In this document: positions 15,106-23,032 of the stretch, piece after piece
Numbering within the stretch: the first letter of the stretch is position 1
Layout of the letters: every line of letters starts with the position of its first letter
Assembly (NCBI GenBank): GCA_003157225.1
Contig: PMIZ01000230.1
Coordinates: forward strand, 1 to 24,740
DNA: 24,740 nt
Source: Actinomycetota bacterium
GTDB lineage: Bacteria; Actinomycetota; Thermoleophilia; RBG-16-64-13
Direction: 5' to 3'
The notes under the pieces: generated by a model
Databases searched by the model: none
What the model was told of the DNA's origin: nothing
Seen by the model: only the letters and a program-made list of their open reading frames with translations
Position numbers and translations under genes: made by a program

Positions 15106-15465
15106 GCCGCTTCCATTCCTTGAATAGGATGGGGGCCGCGATCCCCAGCCCGATGAGCGAAATGACACCGGCCAGGCTGATGATGTAGTCAGATATCCGC
15201 TCGTAGATGAAGGGAGCCAGGTGACGCAACCAGAGGCCTTCGAGCATCTGAAAGAGCATGGACCACCCCGGGCGAGTGGTCGACACTAAGAGGGGCGCGG
15301 GCCACCGCAAAGAGGGCCGTCCCGGCCACGATGAGCGGCTTGCGGCCAATGGAGTCGCTCAGCCTGCCCAACGGCGCGGAGAACACGAACGTACCTGCGT
15401 AGTAGCAGGCGATCACCCCCAGTTGGAACCAGTTGGTCCGCTCCGGACCGAGCTTGGGAGCGACC
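15089..15465 (-). pseudogene. Decayed second MFS transporter (frameshift and internal deletion)
   Basis: The stretch between the MFS gene and the secreted protein (15106-15580) holds no intact gene. On the minus strand, one frame reads NWFQLGVIACYYAGTFVFSAPLGRLSDSIGRKPLIVAG, a clear helix 2, motif A and helix 3 of an MFS drug/sugar transporter. Near 15290 the frame changes, continuing MLFQMLEGLWLRHLAPFIYERISD, matching the helix 4-5 region. It then jumps directly to a single final helix GVISLIGLGIAAPILF with a basic end KEWKRLSQMRS. The middle of the protein is missing. The upstream first helix is also absent. Confidence 0.6.
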
Positions 15466-15580
15466 GATGGGGTCCGGGCCCCACGCACGGAACGAAGGCC
15501 CCGAAAGGCCTCCGTTCCCGTTCTTTCCGCGGTCGCCGCGCTGCTGGAGAAACCATGTGCTGCTGGGCACGCGGTCCCTG

Positions 15581-16126
15581 CTACTTCTTGCCCGTCTCCC
15601 ACGTGAGCCAGCCCGAGTAGGTCTTCGAGCCATAGGTTGGGTCCGTGGCGTCGAACATACCCGTGCTAACGATGGTCCCCCTCAGGCGTGGGAGAGGACA
15701 AACGGAGCTCGCGATCGTGCTGACACAAGTTTCCCATCCTCTGAAAGCGTAGGCAGGGTCGAGGTATCCGGCTCCCGCTAGGTCGGCGGCCCAGCTGAGC
15801 TTCTTCCCATTGAGCGTGCCGTCAAAAAGAGCCCACCCTTCCAGCGTGTATGGGCCCTTGCCAGAGAGGGCAGGAGGAGAAACGGGGGCACGGGCGGTGA
15901 CGCCTTCGACAAAGGTGCCCTCCAGGTTCCCGTGAAACTTGTAGGTGTACACGCTTCCAGCCTTGACAAGTTCGTTGGTCGTCGGGTCCTGGGAGAGGAT
16001 GGTCCCGTCCACCCCACCAACGAGCTCGATGGTCCCCACGACACGCGTTTGCTGGTTGTTGCCAAGCCCCCCCGGTGCGGCAAGGGCCGCCCCGGTCGCA
16101 ACGAGTCCTACGAGCAGTACCAGCAT
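15581..16126 (-). CDS. Secreted protein of unknown function
   Basis: 181 residues from the first ATG, with a signal peptide hydrophobic core MLVLLVGLVATGAALA followed by an AxA-type cut site. The mature part is rich in beta-type sequence (TRVVGTIELVGGVDGTI, YTYKFHGNLEGTFVEGV, LEGWALFDGTLNGK) and has two cysteines (CVSTIASSVC) that may pair. The natural signal peptide seems to begin earlier: in the same frame TTKTKKRLFLTAL precedes the ATG and would supply the positive N-terminus, and AGGAGGTG is correctly placed before it, but no start codon is there (see findings). No family recognised. A lone minus-strand gene. Confidence 0.75.
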   Translation of the reverse strand: MLVLLVGLVATGAALAAPGGLGNNQQTRVVGTIELVGGVDGTILSQDPTTNELVKAGSVYTYKFHGNLEGTFVEGVTARAPVSPPALSGKGPYTLEGWALFDGTLNGKKLSWAADLAGAGYLDPAYAFRGWETCVSTIASSVCPLPRLRGTIVSTGMFDATDPTYGSKTYSGWLTWETGKK

Positions 16127-16236
16127 GAGCGCGGTCAGAAACAGCCTCTTCTTGGTCTTCGTGGTACACGCACCTCCTCTGTACGATTACTTCACCTTGG
16201 GAACACGACCCACTCAACGGCTCATAGAACCTACCT

Positions 16237-16488
16237 TCACGCCGGTCTCCTTCCCCCCGGGCGCAGCGGGAGTCTTTCGGATTGTTGTTCGCTTTTCGTA
16301 CTCACGGAGACGAGATCGACGCCCAGATCGGCGAGTTGGTCGAGCACCCCGCGGAGCGCGGCTTGGTCACGGACCGATCCGCTCAACGTTGTTTCACCAC
16401 GTTTGGTGTGGGTAATGGCGAGACCAGCGAGCGAGTCCGACCAGTCTTCGGCAAGGTGGCCCTTGATGCGAATGCGCACGTGCTCCAT
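16237..16488 (-). CDS. Small conserved protein, often next to LuxR-type regulators
   Basis: 83 residues starting MEHVRIRIKGHLAEDWSDSL. The pattern HLxxDWSD..LxGLxIT, then a Gly-Glu-Thr strand (GETTLSGSVRDQAALRGVL) and DLGVDLVSVS, is a small alpha/beta domain that I recall from many actinobacterial and chloroflexal genomes as a short open reading frame. DQAALRGVLDQLADLG is a predicted helix. No catalytic residue stands out; a ligand-sensing role is possible. The frame continues upstream to 16623, but the start at 16488 fits the family. It lies directly after the split LuxR-type regulator on the same strand. Confidence 0.7.
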   Translation of the reverse strand: MEHVRIRIKGHLAEDWSDSLAGLAITHTKRGETTLSGSVRDQAALRGVLDQLADLGVDLVSVSTKSEQQSERLPLRPGGRRPA

Positions 16489-16567
16489 GAGACAGGTGTA
16501 GCAGGGCGCGGGGGATGGTTTGAATAGAGCGAGAGATATATCCGGGGGTTGATTTCCCGGGAGGAGC

Positions 16568-17215
16568 CTAGATGAGCTTGAGCTCCCGGGCGCGGGCGAT
16601 GGCCTTCGTACGCCCGGTGACATTCAGCTTCTCGGAGATATTGTGAATGTGTACCTTGGAGGTCCCCAGGCTGATGAACAATCGCTGGGCGATCTCGCGG
16701 TTGGATAGCCCCGCCGCCAGCAGCCGCAGGATCTCTGATTCGCGCTCGGTCAGCAGCCCATACACCCCGGCCGGCTGCCTCGCCTTCCCCTTTGTCTTGG
16801 CTTGCGCCTCGGCTTCGATGATCGTCAGCAACGTGGCAGCGTAGTTGGGCGTAATGCCACGCGAGACCGCTTTCCTCAGCAGCGGAACAAGCGCAGCTCC
16901 TTCATCCACAAACGTACGGATCCAACCCTCTGATTCGCCCGCAGCGAGAGCTTCCCCGAGGAAGCCGAGCGCCTCGTCCGGCGTAGAGGCCGAGAGGGCC
17001 TGAGCCACGCGGATTGCAATCAACCATCCGCGCCATTCAGGGGACAGCAGCTCGACGTGGGCGCTCTCGTAGAGGCTCCGGATCTCCTCTGACATTCGCA
17101 CGTTGTCGCCCTGGACGGCAAAGAGACGTATCCAGAAGCAAGCGATACCAGAAGGGAACCTCGTCCCGATGACGCGCGAACTGCTCGCCCCAGCGCGAGG
17201 CTTCGTCCAGGTCAC
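16568..17215 (-). CDS. LuxR/MalT-type regulator, C-terminal part with DNA-binding domain (shifted frame)
   Basis: The C-terminal part of the regulator that begins at 19211. The reading frame is open from 17215, but real homology starts around 17130 with IRLFAVQGDNVRMSEEI, which continues the helical repeats lost from the other frame. It contains the last TPR-like helices (GWLIAIRVAQALSASTPDEALGFLGEALAAGE, then WIRTFVDEGAALVPLLRKA) and a complete LuxR helix-turn-helix: LTERESEILRLLAAGLSNREIAQRLF, followed by KVHIHNISEKLNVTGRTKAI. As annotated by itself it has no plausible start codon, so it is one half of a frameshifted gene. Confidence 0.85.
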   Translation of the reverse strand: MTWTKPRAGASSSRVIGTRFPSGIACFWIRLFAVQGDNVRMSEEIRSLYESAHVELLSPEWRGWLIAIRVAQALSASTPDEALGFLGEALAAGESEGWIRTFVDEGAALVPLLRKAVSRGITPNYAATLLTIIEAEAQAKTKGKARQPAGVYGLLTERESEILRLLAAGLSNREIAQRLFISLGTSKVHIHNISEKLNVTGRTKAIARARELKLI

Positions 17216-19211
17216 CCTGGGTCAAGGCCAGCTGAACGTGGTACCCCGCCTGGTGAATCCGGGCCTGCGGATCGGTGTTGCCTGTCATCATGTGGTCGGA
17301 CTCCAGTGCCGTCTGGAGAGCACCGGCCTCATCGCCTTGGGCCAGCCTGATCCGCATCTGATACCGATAGAGTTCCCAAAGGAACTGCGGCGTACCTAGG
17401 AGCCGGTTGAGCTCGAACCCCTTGTTCACGTGAGAGGTCGCCGCTTCGAGGTCGTTGCGTTCGTAGAAGACCGCGGCAAGTTGAATATGAGGTCCAGCCG
17501 CGGCCGGTAACTCTCGAACAAATCCCATCGCCTGTTCAGCGAGCTCGACAGCACGAGACAGTTCCCCCCGCCACTGGCTGATGCTGCCGAGGAAAGCCAA
17601 CGTCGATGCGGACAGCCAGCCACTCCCAGTCTGCCGGCCCGCCTCGTGACCTTCCCAGAGCAACCGCTCGGCGTCTTTGAGGCAGCCCTTGACCCAGTAC
17701 ATACTCCCAAGGCTCAAGCCAACGGCACCACGCAAGTCCAGATCGGCAGGAGACAACAAGGGCAGCGCTTTCTGGGCGAGCGCCATGACCTGTGGCAGGG
17801 CTAGACTGCCGCGTACAATGGCGACTATCGCCCGGTAGGCGAGAATCCTGGCGAACTCCGGGGAGTCCTCACTAACAAGTGGTTCCACCCGTGCGAGCAC
17901 GGTTTCGGCCGCCTCGTCTTGCCTTGTGAATACCAGTGCCATGGCGTAGGCGCTGGCGAGTGCCGGATTGGCAAACAAGACGTCTTCGGGCACCGCGTGT
18001 AGCCACCCCAGGAGAGTGACCATCTCTCCGGTCTGTTTCTGCCGTTCACTCACGTCCAGTATCAGGCTCGCGGCCGCCTCCCAGTCGCGCGCGGCGAGGG
18101 AGTGATCTATCGCCTCATTGAGGAACCCACTGCGCTCGAACCAGCGGCTTGCCCGCCGGTGCAGCTCCGAGATCGCTTCATGACCGTTGGCTCTTTCGGC
18201 TTGGTGGCGAAGGAGCTCGGCGAAAAGGTGCTCATACCGATACCACTCTCTCGACTCGTCCAGGGGGACAAGAAACAGGTTCGCACGCTCCAGGGTGGGC
18301 AAGAGCGCCTGGCTGTCGGTCCTCCCGGTTACTGCGTCACATAGGGGAGCGGTGAGCTTCTCCAGCACCGACGTCTTCAACAGGAAATCCACTACGTCGC
18401 CGGACTGCTGCTGCAGGACCTCTTCGACAGGAAAGTCTATGACGTAGCGCTGGCTGCCGGCAAACCCGTCGATGAACTCCGAGATGTCCTCCGGCCGCCC
18501 CATGGATAGGGCGGCCATCTTGAGTCCGACGGCCCAGCCTTCTGTGCGCAGGTTGAGAGCGTTGACGTCTTCGGCGGAAAGCTGAGTCCCTCGTAGCACA
18601 CTCAGCAGTCCAGCCGCTTCGTCGAGTGTGAAACGCAGTTCATCGGCGCCTATTTCCAGCATCTTCCCCCGGCCCCGCAAGCGGGCCAGCGGCAAGGGTG
18701 GGTCCGTTCTGGTCGCGATCACCAAATGCAGGCGCGGAGGCATGTGCTCGAGCAGGAACGTGATACCGGCGTGTACGTCCTGGGACCTTATGAACTGATA
18801 GTCGTCCAGCACCAGGACAAGGTCCTTGGAGACGCTCGAAAGGTCGTTGATCAGGGCCACCAACACCGGCTCGACCGGCGCCGGCTGGGGCGAATGGAGC
18901 AAGGCCAGGGCCGTTTCCCCGATTCCAGACCGAACGGGTCCTAGCGCCGCGATGAAATAGTCCCAGAACCGCTCTGGGTCGCTATCGCCCTCGTCCAGTG
19001 ACACCCAAGCCGGGTGCACCTCTGGCCGATCCTGGCGGGCCCACTCGCCTAGCAGTGTCGTCTTGCCAAAGCCCGCAGGCGCCGAGACGAGGACAAGGTC
19101 ATAACCGAGACCCTCTTGGAGGCGTTCGGCCAAGCGCGCACGTGGCACCAACCGAGGTCGTGTCGGAGGAATAGCTGTCTTTGTCGCCAACAGTGGTGCT
19201 TCCATTCGCAC
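17037..19211 (-). CDS. LuxR/MalT-type ATP-binding transcriptional regulator, N-terminal part (frameshifted)
   Basis: A 724-residue reading frame that, with the downstream part, would make a protein of about 880 residues, the usual size of MalT/LAL-type regulators. Residues 43-52 are a Walker A (SAPAGFGKTT) in a STAND-type NTPase, and LVLVLDDYQFI near 130 is Walker B. A winged-helix part and a long array of TPR-like helices follow, up to EVPFWYRLLLDT. Then the reading frame gives Arg-rich sequence and stops at 17037, whereas the normal continuation is in the other frame from about 17130. A one-base change near 17120-17140 explains it. It would act as an ATP-dependent activator sensing an unknown ligand. 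The start ATG at 19211 or 19205. Confidence 0.85.
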   Translation of the reverse strand: MRMEAPLLATKTAIPPTRPRLVPRARLAERLQEGLGYDLVLVSAPAGFGKTTLLGEWARQDRPEVHPAWVSLDEGDSDPERFWDYFIAALGPVRSGIGETALALLHSPQPAPVEPVLVALINDLSSVSKDLVLVLDDYQFIRSQDVHAGITFLLEHMPPRLHLVIATRTDPPLPLARLRGRGKMLEIGADELRFTLDEAAGLLSVLRGTQLSAEDVNALNLRTEGWAVGLKMAALSMGRPEDISEFIDGFAGSQRYVIDFPVEEVLQQQSGDVVDFLLKTSVLEKLTAPLCDAVTGRTDSQALLPTLERANLFLVPLDESREWYRYEHLFAELLRHQAERANGHEAISELHRRASRWFERSGFLNEAIDHSLAARDWEAAASLILDVSERQKQTGEMVTLLGWLHAVPEDVLFANPALASAYAMALVFTRQDEAAETVLARVEPLVSEDSPEFARILAYRAIVAIVRGSLALPQVMALAQKALPLLSPADLDLRGAVGLSLGSMYWVKGCLKDAERLLWEGHEAGRQTGSGWLSASTLAFLGSISQWRGELSRAVELAEQAMGFVRELPAAAGPHIQLAAVFYERNDLEAATSHVNKGFELNRLLGTPQFLWELYRYQMRIRLAQGDEAGALQTALESDHMMTGNTDPQARIHQAGYHVQLALTQGDLDEASRWGEQFARHRDEVPFWYRLLLDTSLCRPGRQRANVRGDPEPLRERPRRAAVP

Positions 19212-19502
19212 CTTGACCTGTCCGCGTCACCCGCCCCAGCCCAGTGTACGGCCCAGTCGGCTCCCAGGTAAAGCCTGAATGTCATCGGCGTCTCGACTAC
19301 GGTCATCGCCGACTCCGAGGATAGTCTGGCCGACGCGCTCGGTCGCGGTTGACTCTTTCTCGCTCGATCTCCCGCGCTGCCCGAAATGCGGTCTCTATCT
19401 CGCCAGCAGCCACTTGGCCCAAGCACCGCGGCAATGCTCAGGGATGACCGCCCCAACGGGAGGCCCTGCTAGGGCACGGCCAAGGTTTGCCCCGTCCGGG
19501 TC

Positions 19503-20147
19503 CTACCCACTCGCCAGCCGAACACCCATCTCGAATGCCTTCTGGCAGTCCATCGGGAAACGCTCGGCCCGGATCTTGGCACGAGCCTCCACGTCGAGCA
19601 TGGCTGCGTTCATCGCCGAGTAGTCCGCGAACTGGTATGTCTCGTACGCGGCGAGGACCTCCGTCGTGCCCTTGAGAATCCCCAACATACGGGCGTGATT
19701 CTCGAAGAGCACATCATACTGAACAGCCTTCATGAACTCCTCCGGACAGTTCATCGTGAAGATGAACCCGCACGACACCTGCCGCGCGAACGCGGACTTG
19801 CCGAACTCGTCATAGGAGACGCTGGGAAACAGCAGGCGTTCGAGAAACGACCGCATCTCTCCGGTGACGTCGCCAAGGTAGATGGGCGAGCCCAGGAGGA
19901 GGACGTCGCTCTCGATTGCTTCCCCGAGCACGTCCCGCAGGTCGTCGCGCATGGCGCAGAGACCGTCGCAGGCATTGCCCTTCTTCTTGCACGAGAAGCA
20001 GCTTGTGCAGCCCTTGTAGGTGAGGTCGTAGAGATGGAACAGCTTCGTCCGCGCCCCCGCGCTTTCGGCGCCGGCAACGGCGCTCTTTAGCATGGTGGCG
20101 GTGTTCCAGTCCTTTCTCGGGCTTCCGTTCACTGCGATCACATTCAT
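19503..20147 (-). CDS. Iron-sulfur flavoprotein / NAD(P)H-dependent FMN reductase family
   Basis: A 214-residue flavodoxin-fold protein. MNVIAVNGSPRKDWNT is the phosphate-binding first strand and loop for FMN. Cysteines at 47, 50, 53, 60 and 64 (GCTSCFSCKKKGNACDGLC) form the CxxCxxC(x6)C arrangement of archaeal-type iron-sulfur flavoproteins, so a 4Fe-4S cluster is likely. SDVLLLGSPIYLGDVTGEMRSFLERL is the second flavin-contact loop. Such proteins move electrons between ferredoxin or NAD(P)H and quinone-like or other acceptors in anaerobes. Its ATG overlaps the marR stop (ATGA), so both are in one operon, with GGAG as ribosome site. The longer frame from 20183 is not needed. Confidence 0.87.
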   Translation of the reverse strand: MNVIAVNGSPRKDWNTATMLKSAVAGAESAGARTKLFHLYDLTYKGCTSCFSCKKKGNACDGLCAMRDDLRDVLGEAIESDVLLLGSPIYLGDVTGEMRSFLERLLFPSVSYDEFGKSAFARQVSCGFIFTMNCPEEFMKAVQYDVLFENHARMLGILKGTTEVLAAYETYQFADYSAMNAAMLDVEARAKIRAERFPMDCQKAFEMGVRLASG

Positions 20148-20839
20148 GCTTGCTCCGCTTCTTGGTCGTCGTACTGCCCACATGCTACCGCGCCACGCGG
20201 GTGCGCTTCATTACCGTCGAACGGTGAATCCGCGCGGGATTCGGCGTCGGATTTCGCGGCGAATCCCGCGGATATCCTCCCGCCCGCCGTCTGCCTGAGC
20301 ACTAACGAGGCGGCCGCCAGAATCTTGAGCCAGTCGTGCAAGATTTGCGGCCCGAGCGCGTCGGCGACGCTCATGACGGCCTCCCCGAGGCTCCGGTCGA
20401 CGATCTCGAACAGACGGGTTGTCTCCGGAGTCAGACGGACGAGGATGGCTCTCCGGTCGTTCTTCGACCGGGTGCTCTTGATGATCTTCTTGGTCACCAG
20501 CAGGTCGACCATGACCGAGGCAGCCGCCGGCGTAACGCCGGTCGTTTCGGCAAGCTTCTTGAGCGTGATCCCGTCCGGGTATACGTCGCACAACTCCTTG
20601 ACCGCGATGATAGTGTTGCTCTGAGCTCGCGTCACATCGTTCAGCCAGAGGTCGTCCCCCTTCTTCTGCTTCTGGACTTCACTGGTTGCGTGCGAACGGA
20701 GGAGGTCGAGGACTTCCTCGGTCAACTTCCAGATTGATTCGGAGACCTGCTCCATGGTGGGCTCGGTAGCCGACTCCGGCGAGCCTGCATCGTCAATTCT
20801 CATCGGCATGATGTCTGTCCCGTCCAATGGAAAGAGCAC
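20144..20839 (-). CDS. MarR-family transcriptional regulator
   Basis: About 220-231 residues with a winged helix-turn-helix: TRAQSNTIIAVKELCDVYPDGITLKKLAETTGVTPAAASVMVDLLVTKKIIKSTRS-type sequence occupies the centre, followed by the wing NDRRAILVRLTPE. Flanking N- and C-terminal helices would form the dimer interface. The C-terminal extension after GGRISAGF is long, low in hydrophobics and unusual for MarR proteins. The start is either the GTG at 20839 or the ATG at 20809 (MPMRIDD), the latter with GGACGGGAC ahead. It is cotranscribed with the flavoprotein and divergent from the AOR gene, so it probably controls both through the palindrome at 20835-20856. Confidence 0.87.
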   Translation of the reverse strand: MLFPLDGTDIMPMRIDDAGSPESATEPTMEQVSESIWKLTEEVLDLLRSHATSEVQKQKKGDDLWLNDVTRAQSNTIIAVKELCDVYPDGITLKKLAETTGVTPAAASVMVDLLVTKKIIKSTRSKNDRRAILVRLTPETTRLFEIVDRSLGEAVMSVADALGPQILHDWLKILAAASLVLRQTAGGRISAGFAAKSDAESRADSPFDGNEAHPRGAVACGQYDDQEAEQA

Positions 20840-20856
20840 TATAGGGCTAAAGTACT
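20835..20856. promoter_or_regulatory. Imperfect palindrome, candidate MarR operator
   Basis: A 22-bp imperfect palindrome: left half AGCACTATAGG, right half GCTAAAGTACT, with 8 of 11 positions complementary. It lies in the intergenic space between the divergent marR and AOR genes and overlaps the possible GTG start of marR, which suggests autoregulation if the later ATG (20809) is the true start. The length and position are typical for MarR sites; specificity is an inference. Confidence 0.4.
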
Positions 20857-20940
20857 ACAATTACGATTCTGACCAGGCCATGAGAAGGTCGCCGGATACG
20901 GTGAGGTGTCTCGGGAGTCACGAGAAAGGGTGGATGCGCC

Positions 20941-22809
20941 GTGGCATACGGATACGCTGGAAAGATCCTCTTCGTCAATCTGACAACGGGCACGATCGAC
21001 GTCGAGACTCCCGATGACAGCTTCTATCGAAGCTGTATCGGAGGAACAGGGATGGGCGCCAAGGTCATCATGGAGCGGACGAAGGCAGGAGCCGACCCCT
21101 TGGGCCCGGACAACATGCTGGCGTTCGTGCCGGGACTGCTGACGGCCACTGGGGCGTACGGGGCGGGGCGCTTTATGGTGACCACCAAGTCGCCGCTGAC
21201 CCTTGGCTGGGTCGACTCGAACTCCGGAGGCACGTGGGGCCCGGAGCTCAAGTTGGCCGGATATGACGGGGTGTTTGTTACCGGAGTGTCCGACAAGCCC
21301 GTGGCCCTTGTCATCGACAAGGGTGAAGCCCGCCTCATCGATGCGGCCCATCTCTGGGGCAAGGATACCTACGAGACCGACGACGCTCTTCAAGAGCAAC
21401 TGGGTGAACCCGGCAGCTGGGTCATCTCCCTCATCGGACCGGCGGGAGAGAAGTGCTCGCTGCTGGCGGGGATCGTCAACGAGAAGGGCCGCATAGCGGC
21501 CCGTTCGGGTGTCGGCGCGGTCATGGGTTCCAAGAGGCTTAAGGCCATTGCGGTCCGGGGCGCGAAAGGCCGCCTGCCGGTAGCCGACGGGGAGGGTCTC
21601 AAGACCGTCCAGAAGGAGTACTTGGCGGCGATCAAGGCGAGTCCATTTATGGGAGGGCTCACCGCCGCCGGCACCGGCGGAGGGGTGAGCTTCTTATTGT
21701 CGGTCGGTGACTGCCCGACCGACAACTGGAAGAGCACCGGCACGGAATCCATGCCGACGGCCACCAACCTCGACGCCGCCAACATGGATGTGTACAAGCT
21801 CAAGAGCTACGGCTGCCATTCCTGCCCGGTGCGGTGCGGTGCCATCCTCAAGATCGAGGAAGGTCCCTATGCCAGTGAGGACGAGACACACCGGCCCGAA
21901 TACGAGACCCTGGGCGCTTTCGGAACGCTGTGCCACAACGAAGGCAAGGAAGCTATCGTACGGGCCAACGAGATCTGCAACCGGTACGGCATCGACACCA
22001 TCGGTGTGGGCGGCACCATCGCGTTCGCTATCGAATGCTATGAGAACGGCCTCATCACCGCGGAGGACACCGGCGGACTGGAGCTCGACTGGGGCAATTC
22101 GGCCGCCATAGTGGCCCTCACCGAGCTGATGTCGAAACGGGAAGGATTCGGTGCCGTTCTCGCCGATGGCTCGAGGCGCGCGGCCGAACGGATAGGCAAG
22201 GGCAGCGAACAGTACGCCATGCATGTCGGCGGGCGCGAACTCCCGATGCACGATCCGAGGTTCGCACCTGCCATGGGCCTGCACTACATCGCCGACGCCA
22301 CACCAGCGCAACATTGCGGCTCCCAATCGCTGGCCCTACTTGACGGAGGCACCCCTCTCGGGGACGACCCGATACTGCAGTCGACGTCCACGGAGGTCTT
22401 CGGCAACTACGACCAGAAGGGCGAGCACTATGCCCGCGGCGCTGCCTACTACCATCTCTTTAGCGCTGCCGGTCTGTGCGCGCTCTATTGCCAGTTTGAC
22501 ACCCCCCCAGTGATCCCCTTGATACGGGCGGTCACCGGTTGGGACATAGACTGGGAGGAGGGGCTCGAGGCGGGCCGTAGAATCCTCACACTTCGTCAGG
22601 CGTTCAACTTCCGGGAGGGCATACGCCCCGAGGACTACTGTTTTCCCAAGCGGTTCGAGTCCGCCTTGAGCGCGGGTCCGATGGCAGGGCACGACATACC
22701 TTTCGAAGCGCTTCGAAAGGACTACTACGAGGCTCTCGGGTGGGATCCGGAGAGCGGCCGGCCGCTTCCACAAACCCTTAGGGATCTGGGACTACAAATC
22801 AACGCATGA
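20941..22809 (+). CDS. Aldehyde:ferredoxin oxidoreductase family tungsten/molybdenum enzyme
   Basis: 622 residues, full length for the family. These cytosolic enzymes hold a tungsten (or molybdenum) bis-pterin and one 4Fe-4S cluster and oxidise aldehydes with ferredoxin as acceptor; other members act on different carbonyl substrates. The N-terminal GYAGKILFVNLTTG is diagnostic. Cluster ligands are Cys292, Cys295 and Cys299 (GCHSCPVRC), with the distal Cys513 in AAGLCALYC. Pterin loops include ARSGVGAVMGSKRLKAIAV (187-205) and GIDTIGVGGTIAFAIE. The GTG start at 20941 has AAAGGGTGG nearby. It is divergent from marR and the iron-sulfur flavoprotein, which could be an electron partner. Directly downstream lies a cupin-family fragment. 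Confidence 0.93.
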   Translation: MAYGYAGKILFVNLTTGTIDVETPDDSFYRSCIGGTGMGAKVIMERTKAGADPLGPDNMLAFVPGLLTATGAYGAGRFMVTTKSPLTLGWVDSNSGGTWGPELKLAGYDGVFVTGVSDKPVALVIDKGEARLIDAAHLWGKDTYETDDALQEQLGEPGSWVISLIGPAGEKCSLLAGIVNEKGRIAARSGVGAVMGSKRLKAIAVRGAKGRLPVADGEGLKTVQKEYLAAIKASPFMGGLTAAGTGGGVSFLLSVGDCPTDNWKSTGTESMPTATNLDAANMDVYKLKSYGCHSCPVRCGAILKIEEGPYASEDETHRPEYETLGAFGTLCHNEGKEAIVRANEICNRYGIDTIGVGGTIAFAIECYENGLITAEDTGGLELDWGNSAAIVALTELMSKREGFGAVLADGSRRAAERIGKGSEQYAMHVGGRELPMHDPRFAPAMGLHYIADATPAQHCGSQSLALLDGGTPLGDDPILQSTSTEVFGNYDQKGEHYARGAAYYHLFSAAGLCALYCQFDTPPVIPLIRAVTGWDIDWEEGLEAGRRILTLRQAFNFREGIRPEDYCFPKRFESALSAGPMAGHDIPFEALRKDYYEALGWDPESGRPLPQTLRDLGLQINA

Positions 22810-22833
22810 GCATGTGCAGGGCGTGGTGCCCGC

Positions 22834-23020
22834 TCAGAACTTGAACGTCGCAGGTGTCGGGACCGGCGTGAACTCGCCGTCGTGGAACTTGGCATTGTCG
22901 GTGATGGCAAGAACGATCATGTAGTAAGGGTGGTCCACCCGCTTGTAGTACATGGGGTTGTGGAGCACTTTCCCCGGCACGTAAGTCGCCGTGGGCTCGG
23001 TGAAGCTGTACTCCTCGTCG
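22834..23020 (-). pseudogene. C-terminal fragment of a cupin-like protein (paralogue D)
   Basis: The minus strand encodes EEYSFTEPTATYVPGKVLH followed by NPMYYKRVDHPYYMIV, matching the last third of the small cupin family: TATYVPGKVLHNPM corresponds to TTWVYVPKDLPHGPL of paralogue C, and YYKRVDHP to DFKRVDRP. The PHxH metal site and the entire N-terminal two thirds are absent; the frame upstream leads into unrelated sequence at about 23020-23045. With no plausible start this is a truncated gene, sitting tail to tail with the AOR gene. Confidence 0.65.
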
Positions 23021-23032
23021 GCCAGCTTCGGC

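Noticed and set aside
19212..19502. Plus-strand stretch with RCPKCGLYLASSHLAQAPRQC, a possible zinc-ribbon tail, in the gap between the LuxR regulator and the flavoprotein
   Set aside because: Only one CxxC and a distant Cys, no ribosome site, and no supporting sequence before or after; could be chance. Otherwise the gap shows nothing clear.
22810..22833. Terminator after the AOR gene from GGGC/GCCC and GAGC/GCTC pairings
   Set aside because: The stem is only 4+4 bp with a large bulge and no U-run.
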